DNA of 64,000 nt from Hyphomicrobium sp. (GCA_021732485.1 JAKFUV010000018.1:39311-103310), one strand, 5' to 3'; numbered from the stretch's first letter, positions 16,841 to 27,489 are shown. Numbers and translations are program-made. Notes: generated by a model from the sequence alone, not told the origin.

Positions 16841-18445
16841 ATGCCATCATCGATTGATCGTCGCAGCTTACTTCGTTACGCCTCGAGCTTCGCGCTGCTC
16901 GGCGGCATGACGGGTTCGTCGCGCCTCGCTAGCGCCGTGAGTGGACTAACCGGTGCCGAGCTTGGGCCGGCGGAAGCATTCTCGTTCGAGGCGTTGCAGG
17001 CGCGAGCGCGGACTTTGGCGGCGAAACGCTATGCCAAGCCGGTGACACCATCGCCGGCCATTCTCGACGCCATCGACTACGATGCCTATCAGCAAATCCG
17101 CTATCAGCCGGATAAAAGTCTGAAGCTCGACGATGACGGCGCGATGCCGGTGCAATTTTTCCATCTCGGCAAGTATGCGACCGAGCCGGTGCATATGTTT
17201 GTGGTCGAGGCCGGCAAGGCGCGCGAGCTGATTTATAGCCCTGAGCTGTTCAACACGCCGGACGATCATCCAGCCCGAAAACTGACCGACGGCGTCGGTT
17301 TTGCAGGCTTTCGCATCATGGCCCCGGACCTGAAAACCGATTGGTTTGCGGCGATGGGAGCGTCCTATTTTCGCACCTCCGGCCCCTACAACCAGTACGG
17401 TCTGTCGGCGCGCGGGCTTGCCATCGATACCGCCATGCCGCAGCCGGAAGAATTCCCGCGATTTAGTCACTATTGGCTCGAAGAGCCGCGCGGTGAGGCT
17501 GGCGCGCCGCAGCAGATCGTCATTTATGGATTGCTCGATAGCCCGAGCGTGACGGGCGCCTACCGCATGACGACTGAACGCTTGACCGACAGCCGTGACG
17601 TGCATCGCATCGTGATGGATATCGATGCGCAGCTCTACGCCCGCAAAGACATCGAGCGGCTCGGTATCGCGCCGTTTTCGAGCATGTTCTGGTACGGTGA
17701 GGCTAGCCGCAAGCAGTCGGCGGACTGGCGGCCGGAAATTCACGACAGCGATGGCCTGGCGATCCTGACCGGCAGCGGCGAGCGCATCTGGCGTCCCATC
17801 GTCAATCCGCCCCGCGTTATGACAAGCGCCTTTCTGGACAACAACGTGCAAGGATTTGGCCTCCTGCAGCGCGACCGCGATTTCGTCCATTACCTCGACG
17901 ATGGCGTGTTTTATGAAAGGCGCGCGTCGGTGTGGGTTGAGCCGCGTGACGCTTGGGGTGAGGGTGCGGTCCACCTCGTCGAAATTCCGACCGATGACGA
18001 AACCGCCGACAACATCGTCGCCTATTGGGCTCCCAAAGTGCCGCTCAAGGCAGGCGGCGCGAAGATGTGGCGCTACCGGCTATCGTGGCTCGACGACATC
18101 CCGTTCCCGGAAGGCATCGGGCGGGCGACGGGGACATGGACCGGACTCGGCGGCCGGCCGGGTCACAAGAGGCCGGATGGCGTGCGCAAATTCGTCATCG
18201 ATTTTCAGGGCAAAGTGTTTTCAGGGCTCGGCCGCGATGACGGCGTTGATCTGGTGATAACAACGTCACGCGGCGATGTGTCGAATTCCTACAATCATCC
18301 GGTGGTCGATCAAAGTCTGCGCTGGCGGGCGTTCTTCGACATCTTAGCGTCGGGAACCGAGCCGGTTGATCTCAGGGCCTTTTTGCGCAAGGGCGACAAA
18401 GCCCTGACGGAGACGTGGATCTATCAGTACTTCCCAGGCAATTGA
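16841..18445 (+). CDS. opgD: Glucan biosynthesis protein (OpgD/MdoG family, Tat-exported)
   Basis: Periplasmic glucan biosynthesis protein of 534 aa. The N-terminus SSIDRRSLLRYASSFALLGG has the twin arginines and hydrophobic stretch of a Tat signal, the feature that separates OpgD from OpgG. Family segments include ALDAIDYDAYQQIRYQPDKSL, QFFHLG, FAGFRIM, GASYFRTSGPYNQYGLSARGLAIDT and GLLQRDRDF. It acts in making or modifying osmoregulated periplasmic glucans; no opgH is in the window. The start is uncertain: ATG 16841 is taken, with TTG 16811 ten codons upstream as an alternative close to an AGGAGG. Confidence 0.9.
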   Translation: MPSSIDRRSLLRYASSFALLGGMTGSSRLASAVSGLTGAELGPAEAFSFEALQARARTLAAKRYAKPVTPSPAILDAIDYDAYQQIRYQPDKSLKLDDDGAMPVQFFHLGKYATEPVHMFVVEAGKARELIYSPELFNTPDDHPARKLTDGVGFAGFRIMAPDLKTDWFAAMGASYFRTSGPYNQYGLSARGLAIDTAMPQPEEFPRFSHYWLEEPRGEAGAPQQIVIYGLLDSPSVTGAYRMTTERLTDSRDVHRIVMDIDAQLYARKDIERLGIAPFSSMFWYGEASRKQSADWRPEIHDSDGLAILTGSGERIWRPIVNPPRVMTSAFLDNNVQGFGLLQRDRDFVHYLDDGVFYERRASVWVEPRDAWGEGAVHLVEIPTDDETADNIVAYWAPKVPLKAGGAKMWRYRLSWLDDIPFPEGIGRATGTWTGLGGRPGHKRPDGVRKFVIDFQGKVFSGLGRDDGVDLVITTSRGDVSNSYNHPVVDQSLRWRAFFDILASGTEPVDLRAFLRKGDKALTETWIYQYFPGN

Positions 18446-18502
18446 CGGTTGACCGCGCGGCAGCCCGCCGGCCGAGTGGGCGCGGTCGTCTGTCGAATGC
18501 AG

Positions 18503-19378
18503 CTATGCTGCAGGACCGGTTTCGATCGGCAGTCCGTTGTCTTGACCCCACTCCGCCCAACTGCCGTCATACACCGCCGCATTGGTCTGCCCGACGACTG
18601 CGAGTGCCAGCGCCAGCATGGATGCGGTAACACCTGACCCGCAGGTGGTGACGACTGGTTTGTTGGTTTTGATGCCGACGGCTTCGAACAAGGCAAGCAG
18701 CTCCGTCTCACTTTTGAAGGTGCCATCCGGATTGAGCAGCGATTGGGATGGAACGTTCTTCGAATGCGGAATATGGCCGGAGCGCAGGCCGGGGCGGGGC
18801 TCGGCATCGCGGCCTTCAAAGCGGCCAGCTGGCCGCGCGTCGATGATCTGCGCACCGGGCTTTTTGATCAGCGCCTTCATTTCCGCGAGGTCGCGGATGA
18901 TCTCAGTGTTCTGTAACGGCGTGTAGTGACGTTCCGAGCGCTTCGGCGGCTCGCCGTCTTCAAGGCGTCGATTCTCGGCTTTCCACTTTTTCAAACCGCC
19001 ATCGAGCACCGCGACATCGCGATGTCCCATGGCGCGAAATGTCCACCAGACGCGGGCCGCCGAGAAAATGCCCGTGGTGTCATAGACGACGATGCGGACG
19101 CCATCGCCGATGCCCATTTTCTTCATGCGCGAGGCGAATTTGACGGTTGACGGCAGCATGTGCGGCAGCGTCGATTTCTCGTCGGAAAATTCGTCGATGT
19201 CGAAGAACAGCGCACCTGGAATGTGCTCAGCCAAATATTCGGCTTTGGCGTTGCGCTTCTCGGTTGGCAGATGCCAGCTGCCGTCGAGCACGACCAGATC
19301 GGGAGAGGCGAGGTGATCGGCGAGCCAGTCGGTGTCGACGATCCAATGATGTGTCGGCTTCGGCAAGGAACCCCCCAA
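18503..19378 (-). CDS. sseA: 3-mercaptopyruvate sulfurtransferase
   Basis: Two tandem rhodanese domains, 291 aa. The N-terminal domain is inactive. The C-terminal one carries C246 in CGSGVTA, the active-site loop of mercaptopyruvate sulfurtransferases (rhodanese would be CRKGVTA). Also visible are LDGSWHLP, GALFFDIDE, VVYDTTGIFSAARVWW and GHIPHSKNVPSQSLL. It transfers sulfur from 3-mercaptopyruvate to thiols or cyanide. The first possible start is TTG; a second TTG four codons on has GGGGGG upstream and may be the real one. Confidence 0.92.
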   Translation of the reverse strand: MGGSLPKPTHHWIVDTDWLADHLASPDLVVLDGSWHLPTEKRNAKAEYLAEHIPGALFFDIDEFSDEKSTLPHMLPSTVKFASRMKKMGIGDGVRIVVYDTTGIFSAARVWWTFRAMGHRDVAVLDGGLKKWKAENRRLEDGEPPKRSERHYTPLQNTEIIRDLAEMKALIKKPGAQIIDARPAGRFEGRDAEPRPGLRSGHIPHSKNVPSQSLLNPDGTFKSETELLALFEAVGIKTNKPVVTTCGSGVTASMLALALAVVGQTNAAVYDGSWAEWGQDNGLPIETGPAA

Positions 19379-19921
19379 AGATGCGCGTGATAGCGTTGCG
19401 TCGGCTGTTCGCCGCTGACATCAGGGGCGCGTCACTGCACATAAGCAAAAGTTATCTGCCTCGCAAGATTGGCGCGCGTATGACGCCAGTGCCGCACGAG
19501 GGCTCTGCGCCTGCGCGGCTGCGGCCGGTCCGGTCGTCACGGCCGGTCTACCGCATCCGCAGTGAAGCGCGATCGGTTATTCAGCCCGGCTTTGGCGATC
19601 ACCGTCGGAGCAAGGCCGAGGTTTCAAGATAAAGTTCAGTAATGCCGATCTCCAGGAGCGGGCCTTTTTGTGTTTCCATGAAAGCGCTTAACGCTCACAT
19701 CGCACCGGCTCAGCGAGCCCGCCTGGTGGTGTGTCCGACGAATAGTCAGGCGCGGAGCGACAACAACTACAATTGCCGATTGATTTCGCGCGCCACTCCC
19801 GCGTATGACCTCCCAATTCCGCTGCTTGCGCAATCGACGGTCCAGTCTACGGTCCAGGCTGGCCCCGACCGGCTGGGCGGGTGGCGTGAATGCCGGGACA
19901 GACGACGAGCACTGAATGATC
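19379..19921. other. Intergenic region upstream of tRNA-Leu
   Basis: About 540 bases between sseA and tRNA-Leu. All frames here are short, or pass antisense through the tRNA and tig. I see no ribosome site with a sensible start, no repeat and no clear promoter motif. It must hold the sseA promoter and the tRNA promoter. Confidence 0.6.
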
Positions 19922-20006
19922 GCGGGCGTGGCGGAACTGGTAGACGCACTGGATTTAGGTTCCAGCGGCGCAAGTCGTGGGGGTTCAAATCCCTCCGCCC
20001 GCACCA
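19922..20006 (+). tRNA. tRNA-Leu (anticodon TAG)
   Basis: 85 bases including CCA. Acceptor stem GCGGGCG / CGCCCGC, anticodon arm CTGGA-TTTAGGT-TCCAG with TAG, a variable arm of class II length, and T-arm GGGGGTTCAAATCCCTC. It immediately precedes tig, a position conserved in Rhizobiales. Confidence 0.97.
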
Positions 20007-20211
20007 TCCAGTCGTGCCATGAGGTACGTAGCTCATCAATTGCCGCCCGACCGACGCGCCCAGCGACGGCCGAACCGGCCGGTGCGGACCGCGGACTTTG
20101 AAGCCCGGTCGCGGGCTTCCTACATGACGGTGCCAAGGGCGGCGCCACAACATCAACGGGGCTTGCGGCGCTTGTGCGCCCAGAGCCGGAGCGCAGGCAG
20201 GAAACGAGACG

Positions 20212-21570
20212 ATGCAAGTCACCGAGACGGCGAGAGATGGTTTGAAGCGGACGCTGGAGGTCGTGGTGGCTCAAGCGGAGCTTGGCGAGCGGTTTTCCGG
20301 GCGTCTCGATAAACTGAAAGACAACGTCCAGCTCAAGGGCTTTCGCAAAGGCAAAGTGCCGATGCCGCATCTGAAAAAGATGTACGGCAAGTCGATCATG
20401 CAGGAGGTCTTGGAAGAAACGGTCACCAACACCAGTTCCCAGGTGATCAAGGATCGCAACGAGCGGCCTGCCCAGCAACCGAAGATCGAACTGATCGGCG
20501 GCGCTGAGGGCGTGTTCGACAAGATCGTCGCCGGTGAAGCAGACCTCGCCTACACGATGTCGTTTGAGGTATTGCCGCCGATCCCGGTCATGGATCTCAC
20601 AACTCTCAAACTCGAGCAGTTGTCCGCCGATGTCGAGCCGGACGCCGTTGACAAGGCCATCGCCGATCTGGCCGAACGCAATATCTCGTTCGATGCCGAA
20701 GACGGTCGCGCCGCCGCCGACAGCGACATGGTGACGATGGATTTCGTTGGCCGCATCGATGGCGAAGCTTTCGAAGGCGGGTCGGGCGACGGGGCGAGCC
20801 TCGTCATCGGCAAGAAACAATTCATTCCGGGTTTCGAAGACGGCCTACTCGGCGTCAAGGCCGGCGAAGAGCGGGTGATCAACGCGACGTTTCCTGCCGA
20901 TTATCCGATGCCGACGCTGGCCGGCAAAACGGCGGCCTTTGACGTCAAGGTCAAGTCGGTGTCGAAGCCGTTGAAGCCCGACATTGACGACGCCTTCGCG
21001 GCTGGCCTTGGCGTTGAAAATCTCGAAAAACTCAAGGAGCTGGTCGGCGCGCAAATCAAACGCGAATACGATCAAGCATCCCGTCTGAAGTTGAAGCGCG
21101 AAATTCTCGATGCGCTGGATAAGGCGCACTCGTTCGAATTGCCGGCTTCCCTGGTTGATTTCGAATTCCAGAACATCTGGACTCAGCTCGAAAATAATCT
21201 GAAGGCGACGAATAAAACCTTCGCCGATGAAGGCAAAACCGAAGATGAGGCGCGCGCCGAGTATCGCGGCATCGCCGATCGCCGGGTTCGGCTTGGCCTC
21301 GTGATCGGCGAGATCGGCGAAAAGAACAAAATCACCGTGACACAGGACGAATTGCGCCGGGCCCTCGTCGAGCAGGCGCGGCGTTATCCGGGCCAGGAAA
21401 AAATGGTCTATGATTATTACGAGAAACAGCCGAATGCGCTCGCTGAACTGCGCGCGCCGATTTTTGAGGACAAAGTCATCGACCACGTTGTCGCCGAGGC
21501 GAAGCCTGTCGAGAAAAAGGTCAGTCGTGACGAGCTGCTGAAACAGGTCGAAGACGTGACGGAAAGATAA
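20212..21570 (+). CDS. tig: Trigger factor
   Basis: Ribosome-associated chaperone and prolyl isomerase, 452 aa. The N-terminal ribosome-binding domain contains the signature GFRKGKVPMPHLKKMYG (around residues 44-60). The FKBP-like PPIase domain spans roughly 150-245 (DMVTMDFVGRIDGEAFEGG...GKKQFIPGFEDGLLGVKAGEER). The long helical C-terminal arm domain follows. It is the first gene of the tig-clpP-clpX-lon proteostasis cluster. Confidence 0.97.
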   Translation: MQVTETARDGLKRTLEVVVAQAELGERFSGRLDKLKDNVQLKGFRKGKVPMPHLKKMYGKSIMQEVLEETVTNTSSQVIKDRNERPAQQPKIELIGGAEGVFDKIVAGEADLAYTMSFEVLPPIPVMDLTTLKLEQLSADVEPDAVDKAIADLAERNISFDAEDGRAAADSDMVTMDFVGRIDGEAFEGGSGDGASLVIGKKQFIPGFEDGLLGVKAGEERVINATFPADYPMPTLAGKTAAFDVKVKSVSKPLKPDIDDAFAAGLGVENLEKLKELVGAQIKREYDQASRLKLKREILDALDKAHSFELPASLVDFEFQNIWTQLENNLKATNKTFADEGKTEDEARAEYRGIADRRVRLGLVIGEIGEKNKITVTQDELRRALVEQARRYPGQEKMVYDYYEKQPNALAELRAPIFEDKVIDHVVAEAKPVEKKVSRDELLKQVEDVTER

Positions 21571-21705
21571 TCTTTGTCGCCATTGCCGCCGCAACTCGAC
21601 GCACTTGCCTTGTTGCGGGCGCGATGGCCGACGAAAGATCAGTTCGCGAAAGGCCCGGCTGCAAACGCGGACGGGGCTGCGAGATAAACAGGAAAGACGA
21701 ATTCG

Positions 21706-22353
21706 ATGCGCGATCCGGTCAACACGACAACGAACACCTTCTGGCCCATGGTTGTTGAACAAACGACCAGAGGCGAGCGCGGCTACGATTTGCCGTCGCG
21801 GCTTTTGAAGGAGCGCATCATCTTCGTCACCGGTCCGGTCGAAGATCAGATGGCAGCCTCGATCTGCATGCAGCTGCTGTTTCTCGAAGCGGAAAATCCG
21901 AAAAAAGAAATCTCGATGTACATCAACTCGCCGGGCGGCGTGGTGACGAGCGGCATGGCGATCTACGACACGATGCAGTTCATCAAGCCGCAGGTCGCAA
22001 CGCTGTGCATCGGCCAAGCCGCGTCGATGGGATCGCTGCTGCTCTGCGCTGGCGCCAAAGATATGCGCTTCGCATTGCCAAACGCCCGCGTGATGGTGCA
22101 CCAGCCGTCGGGCGGATTCTCGGGCCAAGCCTCGGACATCGAGCGCCATGCCGAAGATATCGTGAAAATGAAGCGGCGTTTGAACGAGACGTACGTCAAG
22201 CATACCGGCCAGACCTATGAAAAGATCGAGCACACCCTCGACCGCGACTACTTCATGACCGCCGATCAAGCGCGCGACTTCGGCCTGATCGACAAAGTGC
22301 TGAACTCGCGCGATGAAGTCGAAGGCGGGCTGTTCGAAAGCAAACCAGCCTGA
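21706..22353 (+). CDS. clpP: ATP-dependent Clp protease proteolytic subunit
   Basis: Serine peptidase subunit of 215 aa that forms the tetradecameric ClpP chamber. The catalytic triad is S107 (GQAASMGS), H132 (MVHQPSGG) and D181 (DRDYF), with the same 25- and 74-residue spacings as E. coli ClpP. The N-terminal extension [20 protein letters not shown] is longer than the E. coli propeptide and may be processed. It works with ClpX encoded 430 bases downstream. AGGAAAG precedes the ATG. Confidence 0.97.
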   Translation: MRDPVNTTTNTFWPMVVEQTTRGERGYDLPSRLLKERIIFVTGPVEDQMAASICMQLLFLEAENPKKEISMYINSPGGVVTSGMAIYDTMQFIKPQVATLCIGQAASMGSLLLCAGAKDMRFALPNARVMVHQPSGGFSGQASDIERHAEDIVKMKRRLNETYVKHTGQTYEKIEHTLDRDYFMTADQARDFGLIDKVLNSRDEVEGGLFESKPA

Positions 22354-22785
22354 AGCCGGCGCCAATTGTTTGCGGCAAACGCCGTGACTGTCGCGATCAC
22401 CAACCCGAATGCCGGGTTCGTGCGGAGGAAATGCCGCACGCCTTTGCTGTGGGCAACTCGGCCGGTAAATAACGCCACACGGGGTCGTTATTAACGGCGA
22501 TTTGACTACATATTTGGTGTGTTGCCGCGCATGTCATCAGACTGTGGCAATACCGCCGCTTGCCCCCTAGACTGGGGTAGGGTCCATTAAACCAAACTTG
22601 ATCTTGAGAACTCCTGCGTGCTCAGATCGTATTAGAGATTCAAGGCAACGGGCTGGGACGCCCTTTGCCACTCCCGTTATCCCGGCGGCTGCGTTGGGGA
22701 AAAGCAAGAACATCGAACGTGTGAACTGATCCGGCCGTCTGGAATGCTCACACGACCGTAGGCCTTGCATCAAAGGTAAGAACGA
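22354..22785. other. Intergenic region between clpP and clpX
   Basis: 430 bases with no credible gene. A weak heat-shock-like element, CTTG at 22559 and GTCCATTA at 22582, has a spacer that is slightly long and imperfect boxes, so I do not call a promoter. The length suggests clpX has its own promoter, as in other Alphaproteobacteria. Confidence 0.5.
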
Positions 22786-24036
22786 ATGGCTCAAGAGAAG
22801 AACACTCTCTACTGCTCCTTCTGCGGCAAGAGCCAGCACGAGGTCCGCAAGTTGATCGCCGGTCCGACCGTGTTCATCTGTGATGAATGCGTCGAACTGT
22901 GCATGGACATCATCCGCGAAGAGAACAAGAACACGCTCGTCAAATCGCGCGACGGCGTGCCGAGCCCGCAGGAAATCTGCGGCGTGCTCGACAGCTACGT
23001 GATCGGCCAGTACCACGCCAAGCGCGTGCTCTCGGTGGCGGTGCACAATCACTACAAGCGGCTCAATCACGCGAGCAAGAACAACGACGTCGAACTCGCC
23101 AAGTCGAATATCCTGCTGGTCGGGCCGACGGGTTCGGGCAAGACGCTGCTGGCGCAAACGCTGGCGCGCATCCTCGACGTGCCGTTCACGATGGCCGATG
23201 CGACGACACTGACCGAAGCCGGTTATGTCGGCGAAGATGTCGAGAACATCATTTTGAAGCTGCTTCAGTCGGCGGACTACAACGTCGAGCGGGCACAGCG
23301 CGGCATCGTCTACATCGACGAAGTCGACAAGATCTCGCGCAAGTCTGACAACCCGTCGATCACCCGCGATGTCTCGGGAGAAGGCGTGCAGCAGGCGTTG
23401 CTGAAAATTATGGAAGGCACGGTTGCGAGCGTGCCGCCACAAGGCGGTCGCAAGCATCCCCAGCAGGAATTCTTGCAGGTCGACACGACCAACATCCTGT
23501 TTATCTGCGGCGGCGCATTCGCCGGCCTTGAAAAGATCATCTCACGTCGCGGCAAAGGCTCGTCCATCGGCTTCTCGGCCAAGGTGACGGGTCCGGATGA
23601 GCGGCGCATGGGCGAAGTGCTGCGCGGTGTCGAGCCGGAGGACTTGCTCAAATTCGGCCTGATCCCAGAATTTATCGGCCGTTTGCCGGTGATCGCCACG
23701 CTCGAAGATCTTGACGAGACGGCACTGGTGCAGATCCTGACTGAGCCCAAGAATGCATTGGTCAAGCAGTATCAGCGTCTGTTCGAGATGGAAGACGTGA
23801 AACTCAACATCACCACCGACGCGCTCAAGGCGATTTCACGCCGCGCGATCGAGCGCAAGACGGGTGCACGCGGGCTGCGGTCGATCATGGAGGGCATTTT
23901 GCTCGACACCATGTACGACCTTCCGCAAATGAAGGGCGTCGAGGAAATCGTCATCGGGCCGGAAGTCGTCGAAGGTGCGGCGCGGCCGCTGCGTATTTAT
24001 TCCGACCGGGCGGAAGAGAAGGAATCGACCGCCTAA
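22786..24036 (+). CDS. clpX: ATP-dependent Clp protease ATP-binding subunit ClpX
   Basis: AAA+ unfoldase of 416 aa. The N-terminal zinc-binding domain uses C10, C13, C32 and C35 (CSFCGKSQ...CDECVELC). Walker A GPTGSGKT is at about 113-120, Walker B YIDEVDKI, then the pore loop GYVGEDVEN, the RKH-type loop region, and the IGF-type ClpP-docking loop (SSIGFSAKV). The sensor 2 segment [13 protein letters not shown] is near the end. It hands substrates to ClpP. In Alphaproteobacteria ClpXP also degrades the cell-cycle regulator CtrA; whether it does so here is inference. Confidence 0.97.
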   Translation: MAQEKNTLYCSFCGKSQHEVRKLIAGPTVFICDECVELCMDIIREENKNTLVKSRDGVPSPQEICGVLDSYVIGQYHAKRVLSVAVHNHYKRLNHASKNNDVELAKSNILLVGPTGSGKTLLAQTLARILDVPFTMADATTLTEAGYVGEDVENIILKLLQSADYNVERAQRGIVYIDEVDKISRKSDNPSITRDVSGEGVQQALLKIMEGTVASVPPQGGRKHPQQEFLQVDTTNILFICGGAFAGLEKIISRRGKGSSIGFSAKVTGPDERRMGEVLRGVEPEDLLKFGLIPEFIGRLPVIATLEDLDETALVQILTEPKNALVKQYQRLFEMEDVKLNITTDALKAISRRAIERKTGARGLRSIMEGILLDTMYDLPQMKGVEEIVIGPEVVEGAARPLRIYSDRAEEKESTA

Positions 24037-24349
24037 AAGCGTTTTTTTGCGGGGCGCAGAACGATGCCGGGTTGATCTTGTAAGGCGAAATACGATCCCC
24101 ATTTGTTCAATCGGGATTGAACCGGCTTGCTGAAAGCAACTCATGCGACGCGGCATGGATGGCGTTGAAGCATCGGGTTGCAGCGTTTGCCGGGCAATTC
24201 TCGCGCGTCGCGCCAACGAGCGTTTTCCTGTCGCCACAAAAGGGACAGGCGTTGCGGCTCAAAGGTGGAACGAGGCGTGCAATGCGCTCGAAGCTGGCGG
24301 TTCGAATTGAAAACGAACCTGGATGTTGGCGCGACAAGGGTTAAGTGAA
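24037..24349. other. lon leader and promoter region
   Basis: 312 bases without a gene. It contains the sigma-32 promoter listed separately and a leader of roughly 240 bases in which I see no clear hairpin or small ORF. The length of the leader leaves room for post-transcriptional control. Confidence 0.5.
24077..24104 (+). promoter_or_regulatory. Sigma-32 heat-shock promoter upstream of lon
   Basis: CTTGTAA at 24077-24083, a 13-base spacer, then CCCCATTT at 24097-24104. This matches the sigma-32 consensus (CTTGAAA, 11-16 bases, CCCCATnT) at nearly every conserved position. It lies about 245 bases before the lon ATG with no gene between. Confidence 0.8.
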
Positions 24350-26776
24350 ATGAGCGAAGACAAAAAGATCAAAGACAAAACCAGCGGCAAGGAGCTGTTT
24401 CCGGTCCTGCCGTTGCGTGACATTGTCGTCTTCCCGTACATGATCGTGCCGCTCTTCGTTGGCCGCGAGAAATCGATCGCGGCGCTCGAAGAAGTCATGC
24501 GCGCCGACAAGCAGATTTTGCTCGTGGCGCAGAAAAACGCCGGCGACGACGATCCGGCGACGGATGCGATTTTCGAAATCGGTACGCTGGCATCGGTGCT
24601 GCAGTTGCTGAAGCTGCCGGACGGCACGGTGAAGGTGCTGGTGGAAGGCAGCGCGCGCGCGAAGGTCGTTCGCTACACGTCGAACGACAACTACTTCGAA
24701 GCGGAAGTCGAGCGCGTCAACGAACATCCGGGCGTCAAAGAAGAACTTGAAGCCTTGTCACGTTCGGTCGTGACGCAGTTCGAGAGCTATGTGAAACTCA
24801 ACAAGAAGGTCTCGCCGGAGGTGCTTGGCACCGTCAGCCAGATCGAGGATTACGCCAAGCTCGCCGATACCATTGCGTCGCACCTCGCGGTCAAAATTTC
24901 CGACAAGCAGGATGTGCTCGAAACGGCTAGCGTTTCCGAACGGCTTGAGCGTGTCTACACGCTGATGGAAAGCGAAATCTCGGTTCTCCAGGTCGAGAAG
25001 AAGATTCGTTCGCGCGTTAAGCGCCAGATGGAGAAGACGCAGCGCGAATACTATTTGAATGAGCAGATGAAGGCCATTCAGAAGGAACTCGGCGACACCG
25101 ACGAGCGCGACGACATCTCCGAATTTGAAGAAAAGATCGAAAGCACCAAGCTGTCGAAGGAAGCCAAGGACAAGGCGCTGGCTGAGTTGAAGAAGCTCAA
25201 GCAGATGAGCCCGATGTCGGCTGAAGCGACGGTGGTACGCAACTATCTCGATTGGCTGCTGTCGATTCCGTGGGGGATCAAGGGCAAGATCAAGAAGGAT
25301 ATTGCGGAGGCGCAGGCCATCCTCGATCTCGAGCATTATGGGCTCGAGAAGGTCAAGGAACGCATCCTCGAGTATCTTGCCGTGCAGGCGCGCACCAACA
25401 AGCTGAAGGGGCCTATTCTGTGCCTCGTCGGACCGCCCGGCGTCGGCAAGACGTCGCTTGGCAAGTCGATCGCCAACGCCACGGGCCGCGAGTTCGTGCG
25501 CATGTCGCTCGGCGGCGTGCGCGATGAAGCGGAAATCCGCGGTCACCGCCGCACCTACATCGGTTCGATGCCCGGCAAGGTCATCCAGTCGATGAAGAAG
25601 GCGAAGCGCACCAATCCGCTCTTCCTGCTCGATGAGATCGACAAGATGGGCCAGGATTTCCGTGGCGATCCGGCAGCGGCGTTGCTCGAAGTGCTCGATC
25701 CCGAACAGAACTCGACGTTCAACGATCATTACCTCGAGGTCGACTACGACCTGTCGAACGTGATGTTCGTCACCACGGCCAATACGCTGAATATTCCGCC
25801 GGCCTTGATGGACCGCATGGAGATCATTCGTCTCGCCGGTTACACGGAAGACGAAAAGCTCCAAATCGCCAAGCGGCACTTGATGGCCGAACAGACGTCC
25901 GCGCACGGCCTTGAGCCGGGCGAGTGGGTCGTCGACGATGAGGCGTTGAAGCATCTGATCCGGCGTTACACGCGGGAAGCCGGTGTGCGTTCGCTCGAGC
26001 GCGAGATCGCGAAGCTGGCGCGCAAAGCCGTGAAGGAAATTCTGACGTCTTCGAAGACGCAGATCACCGTCACCGCCGACAACGTCGAGTCGTTCCTCGG
26101 CGTGCCGAAGTACCGCTATGGCGAAGCAGAACTCGAAGATCAGGTCGGTATCGTCACCGGATTGGCTTGGACCGAGGTCGGCGGCGAGTTGCTGACGATC
26201 GAAGGTGTCATGATGCCCGGCAAGGGCCGCATGACGGTGACCGGCAACCTGCGCGACGTGATGAAGGAATCGATCCAGGCCGCGAACGCCTATGTGCGCT
26301 CGCATGCCGTCGATTTCGGCATTCACCCGAAGCTGTTTGAGAAGCGCGACATCCACGTGCACGTGCCGGAAGGCGCGACACCGAAGGATGGTCCGTCGGC
26401 GGGTATCGCCATGACCACGGCGATCATCTCGGTGCTCACCGGCATCGCGGTCCGCAAGGACGTGGCGATGACCGGCGAGATCACGCTGCGCGGACGCGTT
26501 CTGCCGATCGGTGGCTTAAAGGAAAAGCTACTTGCGGCACTGCGCGGTGGCATTAAGACGGTGATCATCCCCGATGAGAACGTCAAAGACCTCGTCGAAA
26601 TTCCCGATGAGGTGAAGGCGAAAATCGAGATCGTGCCGGTGGCGCGCGTCGAAGATGTGCTGAAAGTGGCCCTGATCCGGGCGCCGGAAGCGATCACGTG
26701 GGATGAAGCCGCCGAAGACGAAGCTTTGGCCTCGAAAGACAGAGACATGGCCGCGTCGCGCATCACCGCGCATTAA
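24350..26776 (+). CDS. lon: ATP-dependent protease Lon
   Basis: Cytoplasmic AAA+ protease, 808 aa (family usual about 800). The N-terminal substrate domain begins [24 protein letters not shown] helical region follows, then Walker [10 protein letters not shown] near residue 361, Walker [12 protein letters not shown], and the C-terminal protease domain with the Ser-Lys dyad S683 (DGPSAGIAM) and K726 (GGLKEK), spaced 43 as in E. coli. ATG at 24350 ([10 protein letters not shown]) has AAGGG upstream; a start nine codons earlier is possible. Heat-shock induction is expected from the sigma-32 promoter. Confidence 0.97.
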   Translation: MSEDKKIKDKTSGKELFPVLPLRDIVVFPYMIVPLFVGREKSIAALEEVMRADKQILLVAQKNAGDDDPATDAIFEIGTLASVLQLLKLPDGTVKVLVEGSARAKVVRYTSNDNYFEAEVERVNEHPGVKEELEALSRSVVTQFESYVKLNKKVSPEVLGTVSQIEDYAKLADTIASHLAVKISDKQDVLETASVSERLERVYTLMESEISVLQVEKKIRSRVKRQMEKTQREYYLNEQMKAIQKELGDTDERDDISEFEEKIESTKLSKEAKDKALAELKKLKQMSPMSAEATVVRNYLDWLLSIPWGIKGKIKKDIAEAQAILDLEHYGLEKVKERILEYLAVQARTNKLKGPILCLVGPPGVGKTSLGKSIANATGREFVRMSLGGVRDEAEIRGHRRTYIGSMPGKVIQSMKKAKRTNPLFLLDEIDKMGQDFRGDPAAALLEVLDPEQNSTFNDHYLEVDYDLSNVMFVTTANTLNIPPALMDRMEIIRLAGYTEDEKLQIAKRHLMAEQTSAHGLEPGEWVVDDEALKHLIRRYTREAGVRSLEREIAKLARKAVKEILTSSKTQITVTADNVESFLGVPKYRYGEAELEDQVGIVTGLAWTEVGGELLTIEGVMMPGKGRMTVTGNLRDVMKESIQAANAYVRSHAVDFGIHPKLFEKRDIHVHVPEGATPKDGPSAGIAMTTAIISVLTGIAVRKDVAMTGEITLRGRVLPIGGLKEKLLAALRGGIKTVIIPDENVKDLVEIPDEVKAKIEIVPVARVEDVLKVALIRAPEAITWDEAAEDEALASKDRDMAASRITAH

Positions 26777-26819
26777 CGCATCGCCACGTCGCTGAATGTG
26801 CACGAATAAAGCAACCAAC

Positions 26820-26853
26820 AGGCCCCGGTCGACACCGTCGATTGGGGCCTTTT
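26820..26853 (+). terminator. Rho-independent terminator of lon
   Basis: Stem AGGCCCC / GGGGCCT with an inner TCGAC / GTCGA pairing, followed by TTTT. It starts 44 bases after the lon stop. Confidence 0.8.
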
Positions 26854-27039
26854 CGTGAGCGCTCAGCGTGAGCATTTTGACGCGGATTAAGGCCGTAAAC
26901 ACTATGATTTCCGCTTGACGGAGGCGGTTATTGGGAGCTTCTAAGCCGCTCAATCGCGGTTTCGGCGTTCGTCGCCGTCCGCTGCGGGCAATCTTCAGCC
27001 CGGCCAATTTTCAAACCCAGATCACAGGATGGATGTTTC

Positions 27040-27312
27040 ATGAGCAAGAAAGATTTGATTGATGCCGTTGCCAAGGAATGCGAGCTGACGAAGGAAAAAG
27101 CCGGCGTCGCCGTCGATGCCGTTCTGGCGCATATTCGGAGCGCCATGAAGAGCGGCCACGAAGTGCGCATCCCGGATTTCGGTACCTTCAAGGTTGCCGC
27201 CCGCAAGGCCCGCGAGGGACGCAATCCAGCAACTGGTATGACGATTCAGATTCCGGCGTCCAACGTGCCGAAATTCACGCCGGCCAAAGGCTTGAAAGAA
27301 GCGCTGAACTGA
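27040..27312 (+). CDS. hup: HU-family DNA-binding protein
   Basis: Histone-like nucleoid protein, 90 aa. It shows the helical dimerisation part (MSKKDLIDAVAKE...AVDAVLAHIRSAMKSG), then the beta arm with the DNA-binding signature region GTFKVAARKAREGRNPATG and intercalating proline in RNPATG, then IQIPASNVPKFTPAKGLKEALN. The position after lon is conserved in Rhizobiales. It has its own terminator. Confidence 0.96.
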   Translation: MSKKDLIDAVAKECELTKEKAGVAVDAVLAHIRSAMKSGHEVRIPDFGTFKVAARKAREGRNPATGMTIQIPASNVPKFTPAKGLKEALN

Positions 27313-27338
27313 GAGCGTTTCGTAAATCCACAAAATTT

Positions 27339-27373
27339 GACGCGTGGGGCAGTGCTCGACGCGTCTTTTTTTT
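27339..27373 (+). terminator. Rho-independent terminator of the HU gene
   Basis: GACGCGT / ACGCGTC stem around a 13-base loop, followed by eight T residues. It starts 27 bases after the HU stop and separates it from tRNA-Val. Confidence 0.85.
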
Positions 27374-27404
27374 ATCGCGCGGTCCTGGTAGAGCCTTGCG
27401 TGCC

Positions 27405-27479
27405 GGGAGGTTAGCTCAGCGGTAGAGCGTCTCGTTTACACCGAGAATGTCGGGGGTTCGATCCCCTCACCTCCCACCA
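27405..27479 (+). tRNA. tRNA-Val (anticodon TAC)
   Basis: 75 bases with encoded CCA. Acceptor GGGAGGT / ACCTCCC, D-arm GCTCAGCGGTAGAGC, anticodon arm TCTCG-TTTACAC-CGAGA, T-arm GGGGGTTCGATCCCC. Confidence 0.97.
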
Positions 27480-27489
27480 TTTTTTCTTT

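Noticed and set aside
19636..20820. Long minus-strand frame of 394 codons across tRNA-Leu and the start of tig
   Set aside because: It runs antisense through a tRNA gene and a well-identified coding gene; composition is typical of a reverse-frame shadow in GC-rich DNA.
20845..22365. Minus-strand frame of 506 codons opposite tig and clpP
   Set aside because: Exactly antisense to two certain genes, His/Arg-rich shadow composition, no start context.
22559..22590. Sigma-32-like promoter before clpX (CTTG...GTCCATTA)
   Set aside because: Boxes deviate from consensus and the spacing is at or beyond the allowed range.
24758..26362. Minus-strand frame of 534 codons opposite lon
   Set aside because: Antisense shadow of lon; no recognisable domain.
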